Below, in pieces: positions 1-11,849 of a stretch of DNA of 64,000 bases (its first letter is position 1; each line of letters opens with the position of its first letter). The stretch is from Hyphomicrobiales bacterium (GTDB lineage Bacteria; Pseudomonadota; Alphaproteobacteria; Rhizobiales; Rhizobiaceae): positions 186,001 to 250,000 of the forward strand of contig UCHV01000001.1 of assembly GCA_900472395.1 (NCBI GenBank), read 5' to 3'. The notes beneath the pieces were generated by a model. It did not search any database and had not been told where the DNA came from. It saw nothing but the letters and a program-made list of their open reading frames with translations. The translations under genes were made by a program, and so were the position numbers.

Positions 1-155
1 CCGCGGGCAACATGGCGCTCGCGGTGTTTTTCCGGGCCGCCCAGAGCCGTCGCGGCAACCTTTGCCCGCAATTCTTCCGCCAGCGCGCGGTGATGCGTCG
101 CATTGGTCGTGAAACCGGCAGACTGGCGATCCAGCATGGTCTGAAGTTCCGTCAT
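1..155 (-). CDS. mccB: methylcrotonyl-CoA carboxylase beta subunit (N-terminus, cut by window edge)
   Basis: The first 51 codons of a minus-strand gene that runs off the left edge. The translation starts MTELQTMLDRQSAGF and ends in GGPEKHRERHVARG, which matches the N-terminal helix and the KARxRHxARGK entry motif of the carboxyltransferase subunits of methylcrotonyl-CoA carboxylase. The biotin-dependent enzyme carboxylates 3-methylcrotonyl-CoA in leucine breakdown. Its ATG overlaps the TGA of the isovaleryl-CoA dehydrogenase gene (ATGA), so the two are probably translationally coupled; the pathway order (IVD, then MCC) supports the call. Only the N-terminus is visible, so a related acyl-CoA carboxylase is not fully excluded. 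Confidence 0.82.
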   Translation of the reverse strand, partial: MTELQTMLDRQSAGFTTNATHHRALAEELRAKVAATALGGPEKHRERHVAR

Positions 156-1318
156 CGGCCGCGCGCCTCGCCGCCGATGATTTCGCGGCCGATCAACATC
201 CGGCGAACCTCATTGGTGCCGGCACCGATATCGAGAAGCTTGGCGTCCCGCCAGAAGCGTTCGACCGGCCAGTCCTTCGTGTAACCCGCGCCACCGAGCG
301 CCTGCACCGCCTGTTCGGCAACCTTTACCGCGCATTCGGAGGCGTAAAGAATGGCCCCGGCCGCATCCTGCCTTGTGGTTTTGCCGGCATCGCAGGCCTT
401 GGCGACGGTGTAGACATAGGCGCGGGCGGAGTTCAGCGCGACGGCCATATCCGCAACCTTCGCCTGAATGAGCTGGAAACTGCCGATCGGCGTGCCGAAC
501 TGTTTTCGCTCACGGACATAAGGCAGGACGACATCGAGACAGGCCTGCATGATGCCGAGCTGGATGCCGGAGAGCACCACCCGCTCGTAATCGAGGCCGG
601 ACATCAGCACCTTCACGCCGCCATCGAGCGGCCCCATGACATTCTCCTCCGGCACGAAACAGTCCTCGAATACGAGTTCAGCCGTTGGCGAGCCGCGCAT
701 GCCGACCTTGTCGATCTTCTGGCCAATCGAGAAGCCCTGGAAATCCTTCTCGACCAGAAAGGCGGTCATCCCTTTCGCGTCCGCTTCCGGGGTGGTCTTG
801 GCATAAACCACCAGGGTCTGCGCGTAAGGCGCATTGGTGATCCAGAATTTGGTGCCGTTCAGGCGAAAACCGCCGGCGACCTTATCGGCCCGAAGTTTCA
901 TCGAAACGACATCCGATCCGGCACCCGCTTCCGACATGGCGAGGCTGCCGACATGTTCGCCGGAGATGAGCTTTGGCAGATATTTCCGCTTCTGGTCGGT
1001 CGTGGCCCAGCGCGAAATCTGGTTGATGCAGAGATTGGAATGGGCGCCATAGGACAGACCGACGGATGCCGATGCGCGGCTGACTTCCTCACAGGCAACG
1101 ACATGTTCGAGATAACCGAGGCCGAGACCGCCATAGCTTTCTTCGGCTGTAATGCCATGCAGGCCAAGCGCGCCGATCTCCGGCCAAAGTTCCAGCGGAA
1201 ACCGATCGTCCCGGTCTATCCCGGCGGCAAGCGGCGCAATGCGATCGGTGGCAAAACGGGATGTCGTTTCGCGGATCTGGTCTGCCATTTCGGTCAGCGC
1301 GAAGTCCAAATCAGCCAT
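152..1318 (-). CDS. ivd: isovaleryl-CoA dehydrogenase
   Basis: FAD enzyme of 388 aa, full family length, converting isovaleryl-CoA to 3-methylcrotonyl-CoA in leucine catabolism. Acyl-CoA dehydrogenase blocks are present in order: an N-terminal helical part, the FAD/substrate strand motif SEAGAGSDV (about 130-140), and a C-terminal helical bundle. Two diagnostic features place it in the IVD subgroup: the catalytic Glu sits in GLDYERVVLSG (about residue 245), and the place of the usual C-terminal catalytic Glu reads IGAGTNEVRR. The start follows GGGAGGATCC. It is the penultimate visible gene of the minus-strand bkd/leucine operon and overlaps mccB by 4 bases. Confidence 0.93.
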   Translation of the reverse strand: MADLDFALTEMADQIRETTSRFATDRIAPLAAGIDRDDRFPLELWPEIGALGLHGITAEESYGGLGLGYLEHVVACEEVSRASASVGLSYGAHSNLCINQISRWATTDQKRKYLPKLISGEHVGSLAMSEAGAGSDVVSMKLRADKVAGGFRLNGTKFWITNAPYAQTLVVYAKTTPEADAKGMTAFLVEKDFQGFSIGQKIDKVGMRGSPTAELVFEDCFVPEENVMGPLDGGVKVLMSGLDYERVVLSGIQLGIMQACLDVVLPYVRERKQFGTPIGSFQLIQAKVADMAVALNSARAYVYTVAKACDAGKTTRQDAAGAILYASECAVKVAEQAVQALGGAGYTKDWPVERFWRDAKLLDIGAGTNEVRRMLIGREIIGGEARGR

Positions 1319-1342
1319 GGATCCTCCCGGCGGTCTGGTTTT

Positions 1343-2740
1343 TCAGATATGCAATGCGTGTCCCAATGCGCGAAGTGCTGCCTCCTGCAGCGCTTCGCTT
1401 CGGGTCGGGTGCGCGTGGATCGTGCCGGCAATGTCCTCGAGGCGCGCGCCCATTTCGATGGCCAGCGAAAAGCTGGCCGAAAGCTCCGAAACGCCGGAGC
1501 CTACTGCCTGCACGCCCAGCACCAGATTGGTATCGGCGCGGGCAACGACACGGACGAACCCGTCTTCGGCGCCCATCGTCATTGCACGGCCATTGGCGGC
1601 GAAGGGGAACTGGCCGATCTTTACCTCGTAGCCTTGTTCTCTTGCTTCCTCCGGTGACAAGCCCGCGCTGACGATTTCCGGATCGGTGAAGCAAATGGCC
1701 GGTATGCAGCGCTTGTCCCAAGCACGTTTTTTGCCAGCGATGATTTCCGCTACCATTTCGCCCTGCGCCATGGCGCGATGTGCCAGCATCGGCTCGCCGG
1801 TCACGTCACCGATGGCATAGATACCGCGCATCGAGGTGCGGCAGCGATCGTCTATCCTGAGATACGGACCACTGCGATCGAGGTCGAGTTCCTCCAGCCC
1901 CGAACCGATGGTGCGGGGGCGTCGGCCCACGGTCACGAGGATGCGATCTGCGGCTATATCGAGCTTCCGGCCATCCGCCGTTTCAACGAGGAGTGCCTCG
2001 CCATTGGCGGAAAGTCCCATGGCCTTTGCCGAGGTCAGAACCTTGATGCCAAGCTGGCCAAGCCTGCGCAGCACCGGCTTTACCAGGTCGGCATCATAGA
2101 GCGGCAGGATCTGTTCGGTCGCTTCGACGATGGTCACTGACGCACCCAACTTCGCAAAGGCGGTACCGAGTTCAAGCCCGATGTAACCGCCGCCCACCAC
2201 GGCAAGATTTTTCGGCACCTCTTTCAGCGACAGCGCTTCGGTCGACGAAATCACGCGGCCCTCGAAAGGAAGTGCGGGGAGCTCGACGGGATCGGAACCG
2301 GTCGCGATGACGATCGCCTCGGCGCGGATCAGTTGCTGCCCGGTCTCCGTCTCCACCTCGACTGTCTTGCCATCGCGAAAGCGGGCGCGACCATGCACGA
2401 TCTTTACCCGCGATTTTTGCAGGAGGTTGGCGACGCCGGTGGTCAGGCGGCCGACGATGCCGTCTTTCCAGGAGATCGTCTTTGCGAGATCGATCGACGG
2501 GTTTTCGGCATTGATGCCCATGGCGCTTTTGCCGATGGATGCGTGCCTTATGGCGTCGAACTCATCGGCGGCGTGGATCAGTGCCTTGGAGGGAATGCAG
2601 CCGACAGTCAGGCATGTGCCGCCAAGCTTGCCCGCTTCAACGATGACGGTGTCGATACCAAGCTGGCCCGCCCGGATGGCGCAGACATAGCCACCGGGGC
2701 CGGCGCCTATGACAAGCAGTTTGCAGGACATTTCCTTCAT
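1343..2740 (-). CDS. lpdA: dihydrolipoamide dehydrogenase (E3) of branched-chain 2-oxoacid dehydrogenase
   Basis: 465 aa flavoprotein disulfide reductase that reoxidises the lipoyl arm of the E2 protein with NAD+. Seen: the FAD Rossmann motif [19 protein letters not shown], the redox-active pair in [15 protein letters not shown] (Cys-x4-Cys), the second NAD-binding glycine motif [12 protein letters not shown], the FAD motif [17 protein letters not shown], and the C-terminal His-Glu region [14 protein letters not shown]. It begins 3 bases after the E2 stop and is followed 24 bases later by ivd. The Met at 2731 has a better ribosome site (GAAGGAA) than the first Met, so the protein may be three residues shorter. 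Confidence 0.94.
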   Translation of the reverse strand: MKEMSCKLLVIGAGPGGYVCAIRAGQLGIDTVIVEAGKLGGTCLTVGCIPSKALIHAADEFDAIRHASIGKSAMGINAENPSIDLAKTISWKDGIVGRLTTGVANLLQKSRVKIVHGRARFRDGKTVEVETETGQQLIRAEAIVIATGSDPVELPALPFEGRVISSTEALSLKEVPKNLAVVGGGYIGLELGTAFAKLGASVTIVEATEQILPLYDADLVKPVLRRLGQLGIKVLTSAKAMGLSANGEALLVETADGRKLDIAADRILVTVGRRPRTIGSGLEELDLDRSGPYLRIDDRCRTSMRGIYAIGDVTGEPMLAHRAMAQGEMVAEIIAGKKRAWDKRCIPAICFTDPEIVSAGLSPEEAREQGYEVKIGQFPFAANGRAMTMGAEDGFVRVVARADTNLVLGVQAVGSGVSELSASFSLAIEMGARLEDIAGTIHAHPTRSEALQEAALRALGHALHI

Positions 2741-2743
2741 GGC

Positions 2744-4006
2744 TCAGCCTTCGATAAAGATGAGGGCGGGTGTTTCGAGCAGGGTACGGATACGCTGTAC
2801 GAAGGTCGCCGCATCCCAGCCGTCGATGATGCGATGGTCGAAGCTCGAAGAGAGGTTCATCATCTTGCGCGGAACGAACTGCACGTCGTCCCAGATCGGT
2901 CGGGTCGCGATCTTGTTGACGCCGACGATGGCCACTTCGGGATGGTTGATGACGGGCGTTGAGACGATGCCCCCCAGCGCCCCGAGCGAACTGATGGTTA
3001 TGGTGGAACCGGAAAGTTCATCGCGTGTCGCCGTACCGGCCCGTGTCGCTTCCGCCAGCCGGTTCATCTCGGTTGCGCAGTCCCAGATGCTGCGCGCTTC
3101 GGCATGGCGCACGACCGGCACCGCAAGACCGCCCGCCGTTTGCGTGGCAATACCGATATGGACCGCGCCATGACGGGTGACGATGCCGGCATCGTCATCG
3201 AACGTGGCGTTGACTTGCGGCTGTTCACCGACAGCCTTGACCAGTGCCCGCATCAGGAAGGGCAAAACGGTGAGCTTGGGATGATCGGGCTTGCGGTCCC
3301 GGTTCATCGTGGCGCGCAGCTCTTCCAGCGCCGTCACATCGACTTCTTCGACATAGGTGATGTGGGGAATGCGCGAGGTGGACAGCGCCATTTTTTCCGC
3401 GATGCGACGTCGCAGGCCGGTGAGTTTTACCTCTTCCGTTTTTGTATTCCTGCCATAACCCCTTTGAATCGTGGCGCTGGAAGCGTCCTGCGCCAGAAAC
3501 TGCTCCACATCCTCGCGCAGAATGCGCCCCGCAGGGCCCGATGCCTGCACCTGGCGAAGATCCACTCCACTTTCCCGCGCAAACAGCCGAACTGAGGGGG
3601 CCGCCAAAGGCTTTTCTACTGCCTTTTGCGGGCTTGCCTGTCGAGAGCCATTGTCTTTGGGGGGAGACTTGGCAGGTTCTTCCGGTGGCCGTGACGGCTC
3701 AGCCGATTGCTCGATCACGGCCGTATCATTCGGTGAGGCGAAGCCTTCATCCGAGGATGCGTCCGCATATGTCTCGATGCGCACCAGCGCCGCCTTGACC
3801 GCGATCCGATCTCCGATCTCGCCTCCGAGCCAGGTTACCTTGCCCGCGACAGGTGAGGGGATCTCTACAGTCGCCTTGTCTGTCATGACGGCGGCGACGA
3901 TCATATCCTCGCGCACCGGATCGCCGATCTTCACATGCCATTCGACGACTTCTGCTTCTGCGACCCCTTCGCCGACATCGGGCATCTTGATCGTGAATGC
4001 GCTCAT
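2744..4006 (-). CDS. bkdB: branched-chain 2-oxoacid dehydrogenase E2 (dihydrolipoyl acyltransferase)
   Basis: 420 aa core subunit of the branched-chain 2-oxoacid dehydrogenase complex. Domain order: N-terminal lipoyl domain with the lipoylated lysine in MTDKATVEIPSP (about residue 44), a charged Ala/Pro linker, a peripheral-subunit-binding domain (PSVRLFARESGVDL to SGPAGRILREDV, about 135-170) and the catalytic acyltransferase domain ending with SSSFDHRIIDGWDAATFV, which holds the HxxxDG active site. It sits 3 bases after E1beta and 3 bases before E3, all on one strand, which identifies the substrate class better than the sequence alone. Confidence 0.93.
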   Translation of the reverse strand: MSAFTIKMPDVGEGVAEAEVVEWHVKIGDPVREDMIVAAVMTDKATVEIPSPVAGKVTWLGGEIGDRIAVKAALVRIETYADASSDEGFASPNDTAVIEQSAEPSRPPEEPAKSPPKDNGSRQASPQKAVEKPLAAPSVRLFARESGVDLRQVQASGPAGRILREDVEQFLAQDASSATIQRGYGRNTKTEEVKLTGLRRRIAEKMALSTSRIPHITYVEEVDVTALEELRATMNRDRKPDHPKLTVLPFLMRALVKAVGEQPQVNATFDDDAGIVTRHGAVHIGIATQTAGGLAVPVVRHAEARSIWDCATEMNRLAEATRAGTATRDELSGSTITISSLGALGGIVSTPVINHPEVAIVGVNKIATRPIWDDVQFVPRKMMNLSSSFDHRIIDGWDAATFVQRIRTLLETPALIFIEG

Positions 4007-4009
4007 GAT

Positions 4010-5023
4010 TCAGGCCTCCATGACTTCGGCAAGGGCGCGGCCGACGCGCACCGGGCCTGGAAAATAATCCCATTCCTGTGCGTGCGGATAAGGCGTGTCC
4101 CAGCCAGCCACGCGTACGATCGGCGTTTCCAGATGATAGAAGCAATGTTCCTGGATGAGCGAGACGATTTCCGCGCCATAACCGGAGGTCAGCGTTGCTT
4201 CATGAACGACGACGCAGCGCCCTGTCTTTGCGACGGATGCCACGATGGTATCGAGGTCGAGCGGCAGGAGGCTTCGCAGATCGATCACTTCCGCATCGAT
4301 GCCCATATCTTCGGCCGCTGCCAGTGCCACATGGACCATCGTTCCATAGGCAACGATGGTGACCGCTGAGCCGGGTCGGCGGATTTCGGCCTTGCCGATC
4401 GGGATCGCATAATAATCGGCCGGTACTTCACCGAGATCATGCTTTGACCACGGCGTGACCGGGCGTTCGTGGTGCCCGTCAAACGGGCCGTTATAAAGGC
4501 GTTTCGGCTCCAGAAAGATCACCGGATCCGGGTCCGCGATTGCGGCCGTCAGCAGGCCTTTTGCATCATAAGGGTTGGAAGGCACGATGACTTTCAGACC
4601 GCAGACATGGGTGAACAGCGCTTCCGGGCTCTGACTATGGGTCTGCCCGCCGAAAATGCCGCCGCCGGTCGGCATGCGCACCACGATAGGGCAGGTAAAA
4701 TCGCCATTGGAGCGGTAGCGGATGCGGGCCGCCTCCTGGGTCAACTGATCATAGGCGGGATACATGTAGTCCGCGAACTGGATTTCCACGCAGGGTTTCA
4801 ACCCATAGGCGGCCATGCCGATTGCGGCACCGACAATGCCGGATTCGTTGATAGGCGTATCGAAACAGCGGGTCTTTCCATATTTTGCCTGCAGACCCTG
4901 AGTAGAGCGGAACACGCCACCGAAATATCCCACGTCTTCGCCGAAAACCACGACGTCGCCGTCTCGCTCCATCGAGACATCCATGGCGCTGCGTACCGCT
5001 TCGATCATCGTCATTCTGGGCAT
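4010..5023 (-). CDS. bkdA2: branched-chain 2-oxoacid dehydrogenase E1 beta subunit
   Basis: 337 aa from MPRMTMIEAVRSAMDVSMER. The open frame continues upstream to 5197 but that part lies inside bkdA1, so the ATG at 5023, one base past the bkdA1 stop, is the sensible start. Transketolase-like pyrimidine-binding domain (GEDVGYFGGVFRSTQGL, TPINESGIVGAAIGMAAYG) and the C-terminal transketolase domain (VIDLRSLLPLDLDTI) are in the usual places, and length fits E1beta proteins. With E1alpha it binds thiamine diphosphate and decarboxylates the 2-oxoacids from valine, leucine and isoleucine. Confidence 0.94.
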   Translation of the reverse strand: MPRMTMIEAVRSAMDVSMERDGDVVVFGEDVGYFGGVFRSTQGLQAKYGKTRCFDTPINESGIVGAAIGMAAYGLKPCVEIQFADYMYPAYDQLTQEAARIRYRSNGDFTCPIVVRMPTGGGIFGGQTHSQSPEALFTHVCGLKVIVPSNPYDAKGLLTAAIADPDPVIFLEPKRLYNGPFDGHHERPVTPWSKHDLGEVPADYYAIPIGKAEIRRPGSAVTIVAYGTMVHVALAAAEDMGIDAEVIDLRSLLPLDLDTIVASVAKTGRCVVVHEATLTSGYGAEIVSLIQEHCFYHLETPIVRVAGWDTPYPHAQEWDYFPGPVRVGRALAEVMEA

Positions 5024-5024
5024 G

Positions 5025-6299
<1,275 letters not shown>

Positions 6300-6322
6300 T
6301 CAATTGGAAGAATGGTATTCAT

Positions 6323-6337
6323 CTTGCAAATGGCAAG
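6323..6337. promoter_or_regulatory. candidate operator upstream of bkdA1
   Basis: Perfect 5-5-5 inverted repeat CTTGC-AAATG-GCAAG in the gap between the AraC-type regulator and bkdA1, about 65 bases ahead of the bkdA1 start. The position suits a regulator site for the bkd operon, but a repeat this short can occur by chance and no protein is assigned to it. Confidence 0.25.
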
Positions 6338-6417
6338 CCATGACGAAACTGCTTCGAATTATTCAGCCAGTTTTGCCATACTGTGGACGTAGGCGCGCGA
6401 TGAGTTTCCCAAGAAAG

Positions 6418-7422
6418 CTAGATGGATTTTCCAATTTTTCGAAAGGCTTCCGGGCTCACGCCCATCCATTTCTTGAAGGCGCGATAGAAGGCGCTCGGCT
6501 CCGAATAACCGAGAAGCGCGGCGATGTCGCTGACGGTCTGAGGCGTGCTCATCAGCATGTCGCGGGCAAGCTCGCGGCGGATATCGTCCTTGATGCCGGC
6601 ATAGCTCTGCCCCTCGTCATGCAGACGGTGGCGCAATGTGGACGATGACATGTGCATATCGCGGGCAAGCTCGGCAAAACCACCCCAGTTGGCGGGGCCT
6701 TTCTGGCTGAGACGGCGCCTGACGGCGGCAGCCGTGCCGGCGTCATATCGATAACGGATCAGTATGTTGGCAGGCGCTCCCCTTAAAAATTGCCGCAGGG
6801 TCTGTTCGTTGCGGGATATCGGCAGAGCAAGCATGGCGGCATCGAAACCGAGGCGGCTTACCGGCTGCGAAAAGCGGATAGGCGCGCCAAAAAACAATCG
6901 GTGGTCGGCACTGTGTTCCGGTTCGCTACAGCGAAAGTCTACCAGCCGGATCGGGATGCGCCGCCCCACCAGCCAGCAGGTAAGCCCATGCAGAATGATC
7001 CAATAGCTACGATAGGCGAAGGCGGATCGCGGTTTTCCGGTATCGTTAAGTTCGATCACCGCAGTTCCATCGTGCACCACCAGCCGGCTGGTTGGATCTC
7101 CTAATACCACATTCAGAAAACGCAGCGCTCTTCGTATAGCGCGATCGAGGGTTGGCGCATGCAGAACGCAATGACAGAGCAGCGTGAAGGTTCCACGCTG
7201 CATCGGGCGGATGCCGAGACCGAAACACTCGTCATCCAGCTCTTCGGCAATCGCGAGCCATAATCGGCCGAAGGTCTGCGCCGAAACAGGCTTGTCAATG
7301 ACTTGCGGAAGGCCAAGCCGCAACAGCATCGGTTCGGTCGGGCGCCCGGCGCGTCTCAGGCTGTCGAGCGCCTCCTCAACGAAACCCGTCGAGATCATAT
7401 GTCGTTCGGTTTCGCCCATCAT
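6418..7422 (-). CDS. AraC-family transcriptional regulator (arabinose-binding-like N-terminal domain)
   Basis: 334 aa. The C-terminal 100 residues contain two helix-turn-helix motifs of the AraC type: FAELARDMHMSSSTLRHRL and VSDIAALLGYSEPSAFYRAF followed by KKWMGVSPEAFRK. The N-terminal part (GRLWLAIAEELDDECFGLG to FRCSEPEH) resembles the ligand domain of OruR/ArgR-type AraC regulators. It lies directly upstream of bkdA1 on the same strand and is divergent from the thiolase/acyl-CoA dehydrogenase operon, so control of branched-chain or related acyl-CoA catabolism is a reasonable inference. A second Met (MISTGFVEEA, about 7398) is a possible alternative start. Confidence 0.88.
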   Translation of the reverse strand: MMGETERHMISTGFVEEALDSLRRAGRPTEPMLLRLGLPQVIDKPVSAQTFGRLWLAIAEELDDECFGLGIRPMQRGTFTLLCHCVLHAPTLDRAIRRALRFLNVVLGDPTSRLVVHDGTAVIELNDTGKPRSAFAYRSYWIILHGLTCWLVGRRIPIRLVDFRCSEPEHSADHRLFFGAPIRFSQPVSRLGFDAAMLALPISRNEQTLRQFLRGAPANILIRYRYDAGTAAAVRRRLSQKGPANWGGFAELARDMHMSSSTLRHRLHDEGQSYAGIKDDIRRELARDMLMSTPQTVSDIAALLGYSEPSAFYRAFKKWMGVSPEAFRKIGKSI

Positions 7423-7563
7423 CTCCGTCCCAACCTCAAACCCGTGAGTGGCAGAAGTGGCCGAAATAATGGATCAGTTTTGTCATCGTTTGCAATAACC
7501 ATCCGCAATAAGCTGCCTTTCTGATGTCACGCCGGGATGGCCTGATCACTGGAAGGAGCACAG

Positions 7564-8778
7564 ATGAGATTGCAGGACCCAATCGTCATTGTCGGTTCCG
7601 CCCGAACCCCAATTGGTGGCTTCCAGGGCGAGTTGAAGGATGTAACGGCGGCGGAACTTGGCGCTGCCTCTATTCGCGCTGCACTCCAGCGTAGCGGGCT
7701 TGCGGCCGATGCGGTCGAGGAGGTCGTTTTCGGTTGCGTCCTGCCAGCGGGCCAGGGTCAGGCACCGGCGCGGCAGGCGGCAATTCATGCAGGCCTTCCC
7801 GTTTCGGCAGGCGCGACGACCGTCAACAAGATGTGCGGTTCCGGGATGAAGGCTGCCATGTTCGCCCACGATCTGCTGGCCGCCGGAAGCGGTTCCGTGG
7901 CAATCGCGGGCGGCATGGAGAGCATGACCAACGCACCTTATTTGCTCGACCGCGCCCGCAGCGGCTACCGACTGGGACATGGCCGCATACTCGATCACAT
8001 GTTCCTCGACGGTCTGGAAGACGCTTATGACAAGGGCAGGCTGATGGGCAGTTTCGCGGAAGATTGCGCCGAGGCCTATCATTTTACCCGTGAGGCACAG
8101 GACACCTACGCGATCACATCGCTCACGCGGGCTCAGAAGGCGATCGCCGATGGCGCTTTCGATCGTGAGATTACGGCAGTTACGGTCAGGTCCGGCAGGT
8201 CGGAACATGTCGCTGACCGCGACGAGCAGCCCGGCAAGGCGAGGCTGGACAAAATCCCGACGCTCAAGCCTGCCTTCCGCGATGGCGGCACCGTGACTGC
8301 CGCCAATTCCAGCTCGATCTCGGATGGCGCGGCGGCGCTCGTGATGATGCGGCGTTCGGAAGCGGAACGGCGCGGGCTTGCGCCGATAGCGACGATCCTC
8401 GGGCATGCCACGCATTCGCAGGCGCCCGAAATGTTCGCCACAGCGCCGATCGGTGCCTTGCAAACGCTTTCCGACCGTACCGGCCTGCAGCTTTCGGACG
8501 TCGATCTGTTCGAAATCAACGAAGCGTTCGCCGTCGTGGCCATGGCCGCGATGCGCGATCTCGATCTGCCGCATGACAAGGTCAACGTTCACGGCGGCGC
8601 CTGCGCGCTCGGCCATCCTATCGGGGCCTCCGGCGCGCGGGTTCTGGTGACGCTGATTTCGGCGCTCGAGCGATACGACCTGAAACGCGGCATGGCTGCA
8701 TTGTGCATCGGTGGTGGCGAGGCGACGGCAGTCGCCATCGAGCGGCCGTATTGGAGGAAGACCTATGATCCTTTCTGA
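7564..8778 (+). CDS. thiolase (acetyl-CoA C-acyltransferase)
   Basis: 404 aa, full-length type II thiolase. Nucleophilic Cys91 is in [10 protein letters not shown], His351 in [13 protein letters not shown], the NEAFA loop is present, and Cys381 is in [10 protein letters not shown]. It either condenses two acetyl-CoA or cleaves 3-oxoacyl-CoA; next to branched-chain genes it may release acetyl-CoA from the isoleucine product 2-methylacetoacetyl-CoA. Start supported by GGAAGGAG at the right distance. It is the first gene of a plus-strand operon and overlaps the next gene by 14 bases. Confidence 0.93.
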   Translation: MRLQDPIVIVGSARTPIGGFQGELKDVTAAELGAASIRAALQRSGLAADAVEEVVFGCVLPAGQGQAPARQAAIHAGLPVSAGATTVNKMCGSGMKAAMFAHDLLAAGSGSVAIAGGMESMTNAPYLLDRARSGYRLGHGRILDHMFLDGLEDAYDKGRLMGSFAEDCAEAYHFTREAQDTYAITSLTRAQKAIADGAFDREITAVTVRSGRSEHVADRDEQPGKARLDKIPTLKPAFRDGGTVTAANSSSISDGAAALVMMRRSEAERRGLAPIATILGHATHSQAPEMFATAPIGALQTLSDRTGLQLSDVDLFEINEAFAVVAMAAMRDLDLPHDKVNVHGGACALGHPIGASGARVLVTLISALERYDLKRGMAALCIGGGEATAVAIERPYWRKTYDPF

Positions 8779-9907
8779 GCTTCAGCAGCAGATCCGTGAC
8801 ATGGCACGCAGCTTCGCACGGGAACGGTTGGCGCCGGGTGCGGCCGACCGCGACAGGAAACACAGCTTTCCCCGCGATGAATTGAAGGAGATGGGCGAAC
8901 TCGGCCTTCTCGGAATGCTGGTCCCCGAAGTTTATGGCGGTTCCGATACCGGTGCACTTGCCTATGCAATGGCGGTTGAGGAAATCGCGGCAGGTGATGG
9001 TGCATGCTCGACCATCATGAGTGTTCACAGCTCGGTAGGCTGTGTGCCGATCCTCAAGTTCGGGACGGAAGCGCAGCGCCAGCGCTTTTTGCCCAAGCTT
9101 GCTTCGGGTGAGTGGATTGGTGGTTTTGCCCTGACGGAACCGCAAGCGGGGTCCGACGCTTCGAACCTGAAAACCCGCGCCAAACGCGATGGCGATGATT
9201 ACGTGATTGACGGCGCCAAACAGTTCATCACCTCGGGCAAGAATGGCCAGGTCATCATCGTCTTCGCCGTCTCCGATCCGCAAGCGGGCAAGAAGGGCAT
9301 CACCGCCTTCATCGTGCCGACCGATACACCCGGCTATGAGGTCGTGCGGGTGGAGGAAAAGCTGGGGCTACGCGCATCCGATACCTGCCAGATTGCCTTC
9401 AACGAAATGCGGGTTTCCGCCGAACTCAGGCTCGGTGAGGAGGGTGAGGGGTACCGCATCGCGCTCGCCAATCTCGAAGGCGGTCGCATCGGCATCGCCG
9501 CGCAGTCGGTCGGCATGGCGCAGGCGGCGTTCGAGGCCGCCCGCGATTACGCAGGCGAGCGGAAGGCCTTCGGCAAATCGATTGCCGAACATCAGGCGGT
9601 TGCTTTTCGTCTGGCGGATATGGCGACACAGATCGAGGCGGCGCGCCAACTCGTCTGGCATGCTGCGGCGCTCCGCGAGGCCGGAATGCCATGCCTTTCC
9701 GCGGCATCCATGGCCAAGCTGTTCGCTTCCGAAATGGTCGAGCGCGTGTGCTCCGATGCCATCCAGATCCACGGCGGTTATGGATATATGAGCGATTATC
9801 CCGTCGAGCGCATCTATCGGGATGCCCGCATCTGCCAGATTTACGAGGGCACGAGCGACGTGCAGCGTATGGTGATTGCACGAAGCCTTCAGGAAAATCA
9901 GCCTTAG
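8765..9907 (+). CDS. acyl-CoA dehydrogenase (short/branched-chain type)
   Basis: 380 aa from [13 protein letters not shown]; the frame is open further upstream but the ATG at 8765 has TTGGAGGAAG just before it and gives the normal family start. The FAD/substrate motif [13 protein letters not shown], the QLIW-type helix region [15 protein letters not shown] and the C-terminal active site [16 protein letters not shown] are present; the catalytic base is the usual Glu (about residue 361). Unlike ivd in this window, it has the ordinary base position, so isobutyryl- or 2-methylbutyryl-CoA is the likely substrate given the neighbours. Translationally coupled to the thiolase. Confidence 0.92.
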   Translation: MILSELQQQIRDMARSFARERLAPGAADRDRKHSFPRDELKEMGELGLLGMLVPEVYGGSDTGALAYAMAVEEIAAGDGACSTIMSVHSSVGCVPILKFGTEAQRQRFLPKLASGEWIGGFALTEPQAGSDASNLKTRAKRDGDDYVIDGAKQFITSGKNGQVIIVFAVSDPQAGKKGITAFIVPTDTPGYEVVRVEEKLGLRASDTCQIAFNEMRVSAELRLGEEGEGYRIALANLEGGRIGIAAQSVGMAQAAFEAARDYAGERKAFGKSIAEHQAVAFRLADMATQIEAARQLVWHAAALREAGMPCLSAASMAKLFASEMVERVCSDAIQIHGGYGYMSDYPVERIYRDARICQIYEGTSDVQRMVIARSLQENQP

Positions 9908-9960
9908 CATGGTTCAACTGAGGGATATCCGTTTATCATCAGCATGAAGGAACGGCCATC

Positions 9961-11079
9961 ATGTCAACAAGCGATGCCAACGAAATCCTCGTTGAAACTT
10001 CGGGTACCCTCGGGCGGATCATCCTCAATCGGCCAAGGGCGCTGAATGCGTTGACCTTGACCATGGTGCGCATGATCGATGCGGCGCTCGACGATTTCGA
10101 GCGGGATCCATCGATCTCGGTTGTCTTCGTTGAAGGCGCAGGCGAACGCGGCCTGTGCGCCGGTGGCGATATCCGTATGCTCTATGAAAGTGGCAGGGCG
10201 GCAACAGACGCCGCCGCGACCTTCTGGCGAGAGGAATATCGGCTGAACAGTCGCATCGCCCGTTTTCCGAAACCCTATGTGTCGCTTCTCGATGGGATCA
10301 CCATGGGGGGCGGCGTCGGCATCTCCGCCCACGGCAGCCATCGTATAGCGACCGACCGGCTGCGCCTTGCCATGCCGGAAACCGGTATTGGTTTCTTTCC
10401 GGATGTGGGGGCCAGTTTTCTTCTCTCGCGCTCACCGGGAGAGATCGGAACCTATCTCGGCCTGACGGGCGCCATCATCGGTCCCGCCGATGCCATCCAT
10501 GCAGGGCTCGCAGATGCTATGGTCCCCTTTGCCGACATCGATATGCTACGCCGGGCGCTCTCCGATTTACCCGTCGGAGCAGATGCGAAAGCAGTCTCGA
10601 TGACAATCGCTACTCTTGCACAGACACCGGCACAGGGCACGTTGGCCGTGCAGCAGTCATTGATCGACCGCGCATTCGCCTTCGATACCGCGGAAGAAAT
10701 TACCAATGCCCTCGCGCAGGAGGCATCCGCTTTCGCAGCCGAGACGCAAGCGGTGCTTCTGACAAGATCTCCGTCGTCGCTCAAGATCGCCTTGCAAATG
10801 CTGCGATTGGCGAGAGGCAGCGAAAGCCTTGAGGATTGCCTGAACCGTGAATTCGCCGGATCCGTCGCAATCCTTGGCCTTGCGGATTTCTATGAGGGTA
10901 TTCGTGCAGCCGTGATCGACAAGGATCGCAATCCGCGATGGAATCCCGCGACGCTGGCGGAGGTGAAGGAGGTGGATCTCGCGCCGTTCTTCCCACCTCA
11001 TGCAGCGCCGCTCTTCGTTCTCGATAAAAACCCAAATCACGGTCCAATCCGTTCTGAACCAGAGGCTCGTCCAAGATGA
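9961..11079 (+). CDS. 3-hydroxyisobutyryl-CoA hydrolase-like crotonase
   Basis: 372 aa crotonase-fold protein, about 100 residues longer than simple enoyl-CoA hydratases, which is the length of 3-hydroxyisobutyryl-CoA hydrolases. It has [10 protein letters not shown] and [14 protein letters not shown] for the oxyanion hole and [16 protein letters not shown], where the FPDVG segment is typical of the hydrolase branch. The reaction removes CoA from 3-hydroxyisobutyryl-CoA in valine breakdown. Ribosome site GAAGGAAC precedes the ATG. The stop overlaps the start of the next crotonase (ATGA). No 3-hydroxyisobutyrate dehydrogenase gene follows in this window. Confidence 0.86.
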   Translation: MSTSDANEILVETSGTLGRIILNRPRALNALTLTMVRMIDAALDDFERDPSISVVFVEGAGERGLCAGGDIRMLYESGRAATDAAATFWREEYRLNSRIARFPKPYVSLLDGITMGGGVGISAHGSHRIATDRLRLAMPETGIGFFPDVGASFLLSRSPGEIGTYLGLTGAIIGPADAIHAGLADAMVPFADIDMLRRALSDLPVGADAKAVSMTIATLAQTPAQGTLAVQQSLIDRAFAFDTAEEITNALAQEASAFAAETQAVLLTRSPSSLKIALQMLRLARGSESLEDCLNREFAGSVAILGLADFYEGIRAAVIDKDRNPRWNPATLAEVKEVDLAPFFPPHAAPLFVLDKNPNHGPIRSEPEARPR

Positions 11080-11849
11080 ATTATGAGACAATCATCACTG
11101 ACAAAAAGGCCCGGGTCGGTTTGATAACACTCAGTCGTCCGAAGGCGCTCAACGCAATCAACCGGCAGCTGACGCGCGAGGTCCTTGAGGCCGCTACGGA
11201 TTTCGATGCCGATCCGGATGTGGGCTGCATCGTTATTACCGGTTCGGAGAAAGCGTTTGCAGCGGGAGCCGATATCAAGGAGATGCAGGATCGCTCCTTC
11301 ACCGACATGTTCGGCGCTGACTGGTTCGCCGATTGGGAGCGCCTGCCGCGCTTGCGCAAGCCGACGATTGCCGCCGTTGCTGGTTTTGCGCTGGGCGGCG
11401 GATGCGAGTTGGCGATGATGTGCGATTTCATCCTGGCGGCCGATACGGCCAAGTTCGGGCAACCGGAAATCAAGCTCGGTGTCATTCCCGGCATGGGCGG
11501 AAGTCAGCGGCTGGCACGGTTGATCGGCCGGGCGAAGGCCATGGAAATGTGTCTGACCGGCCGGATGATGGACGCTGTGGAGGCAGAGCGTGCCGGTCTG
11601 GTCGCGCGTATCGTACCCGCCGCCGATCTGCTCTCCGACGCTTTGCGCACGGCAGAAACAATCGCCGCGATGTCACTTCCGGTTTCCATGATGGTCAAGG
11701 AAGTCGTCAACCGCGCCGACGAGATGACACTGACGGAGGGCTTGCGGTTCGAACGAAGGTTGTTTCATTCCACATTTGCGCTCGAGGACCAAACGGAAGG
11801 CATGGCGGCCTTCGTCGAGAAGCGCCAAGCCGTCTTCAAGAACCGTTGA
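11076..11849 (+). CDS. enoyl-CoA hydratase
   Basis: 257 aa, full-length crotonase. The oxyanion-hole glycines and first catalytic Glu are in [14 protein letters not shown], and the second Glu is in [16 protein letters not shown], so hydratase activity is expected. It hydrates 2-enoyl-CoA (for example methacrylyl-CoA or tiglyl-CoA, from context). Last gene of the plus-strand thiolase-ACAD-hydrolase-hydratase operon, coupled to the preceding gene by ATGA. Confidence 0.93.
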   Translation: MNYETIITDKKARVGLITLSRPKALNAINRQLTREVLEAATDFDADPDVGCIVITGSEKAFAAGADIKEMQDRSFTDMFGADWFADWERLPRLRKPTIAAVAGFALGGGCELAMMCDFILAADTAKFGQPEIKLGVIPGMGGSQRLARLIGRAKAMEMCLTGRMMDAVEAERAGLVARIVPAADLLSDALRTAETIAAMSLPVSMMVKEVVNRADEMTLTEGLRFERRLFHSTFALEDQTEGMAAFVEKRQAVFKNR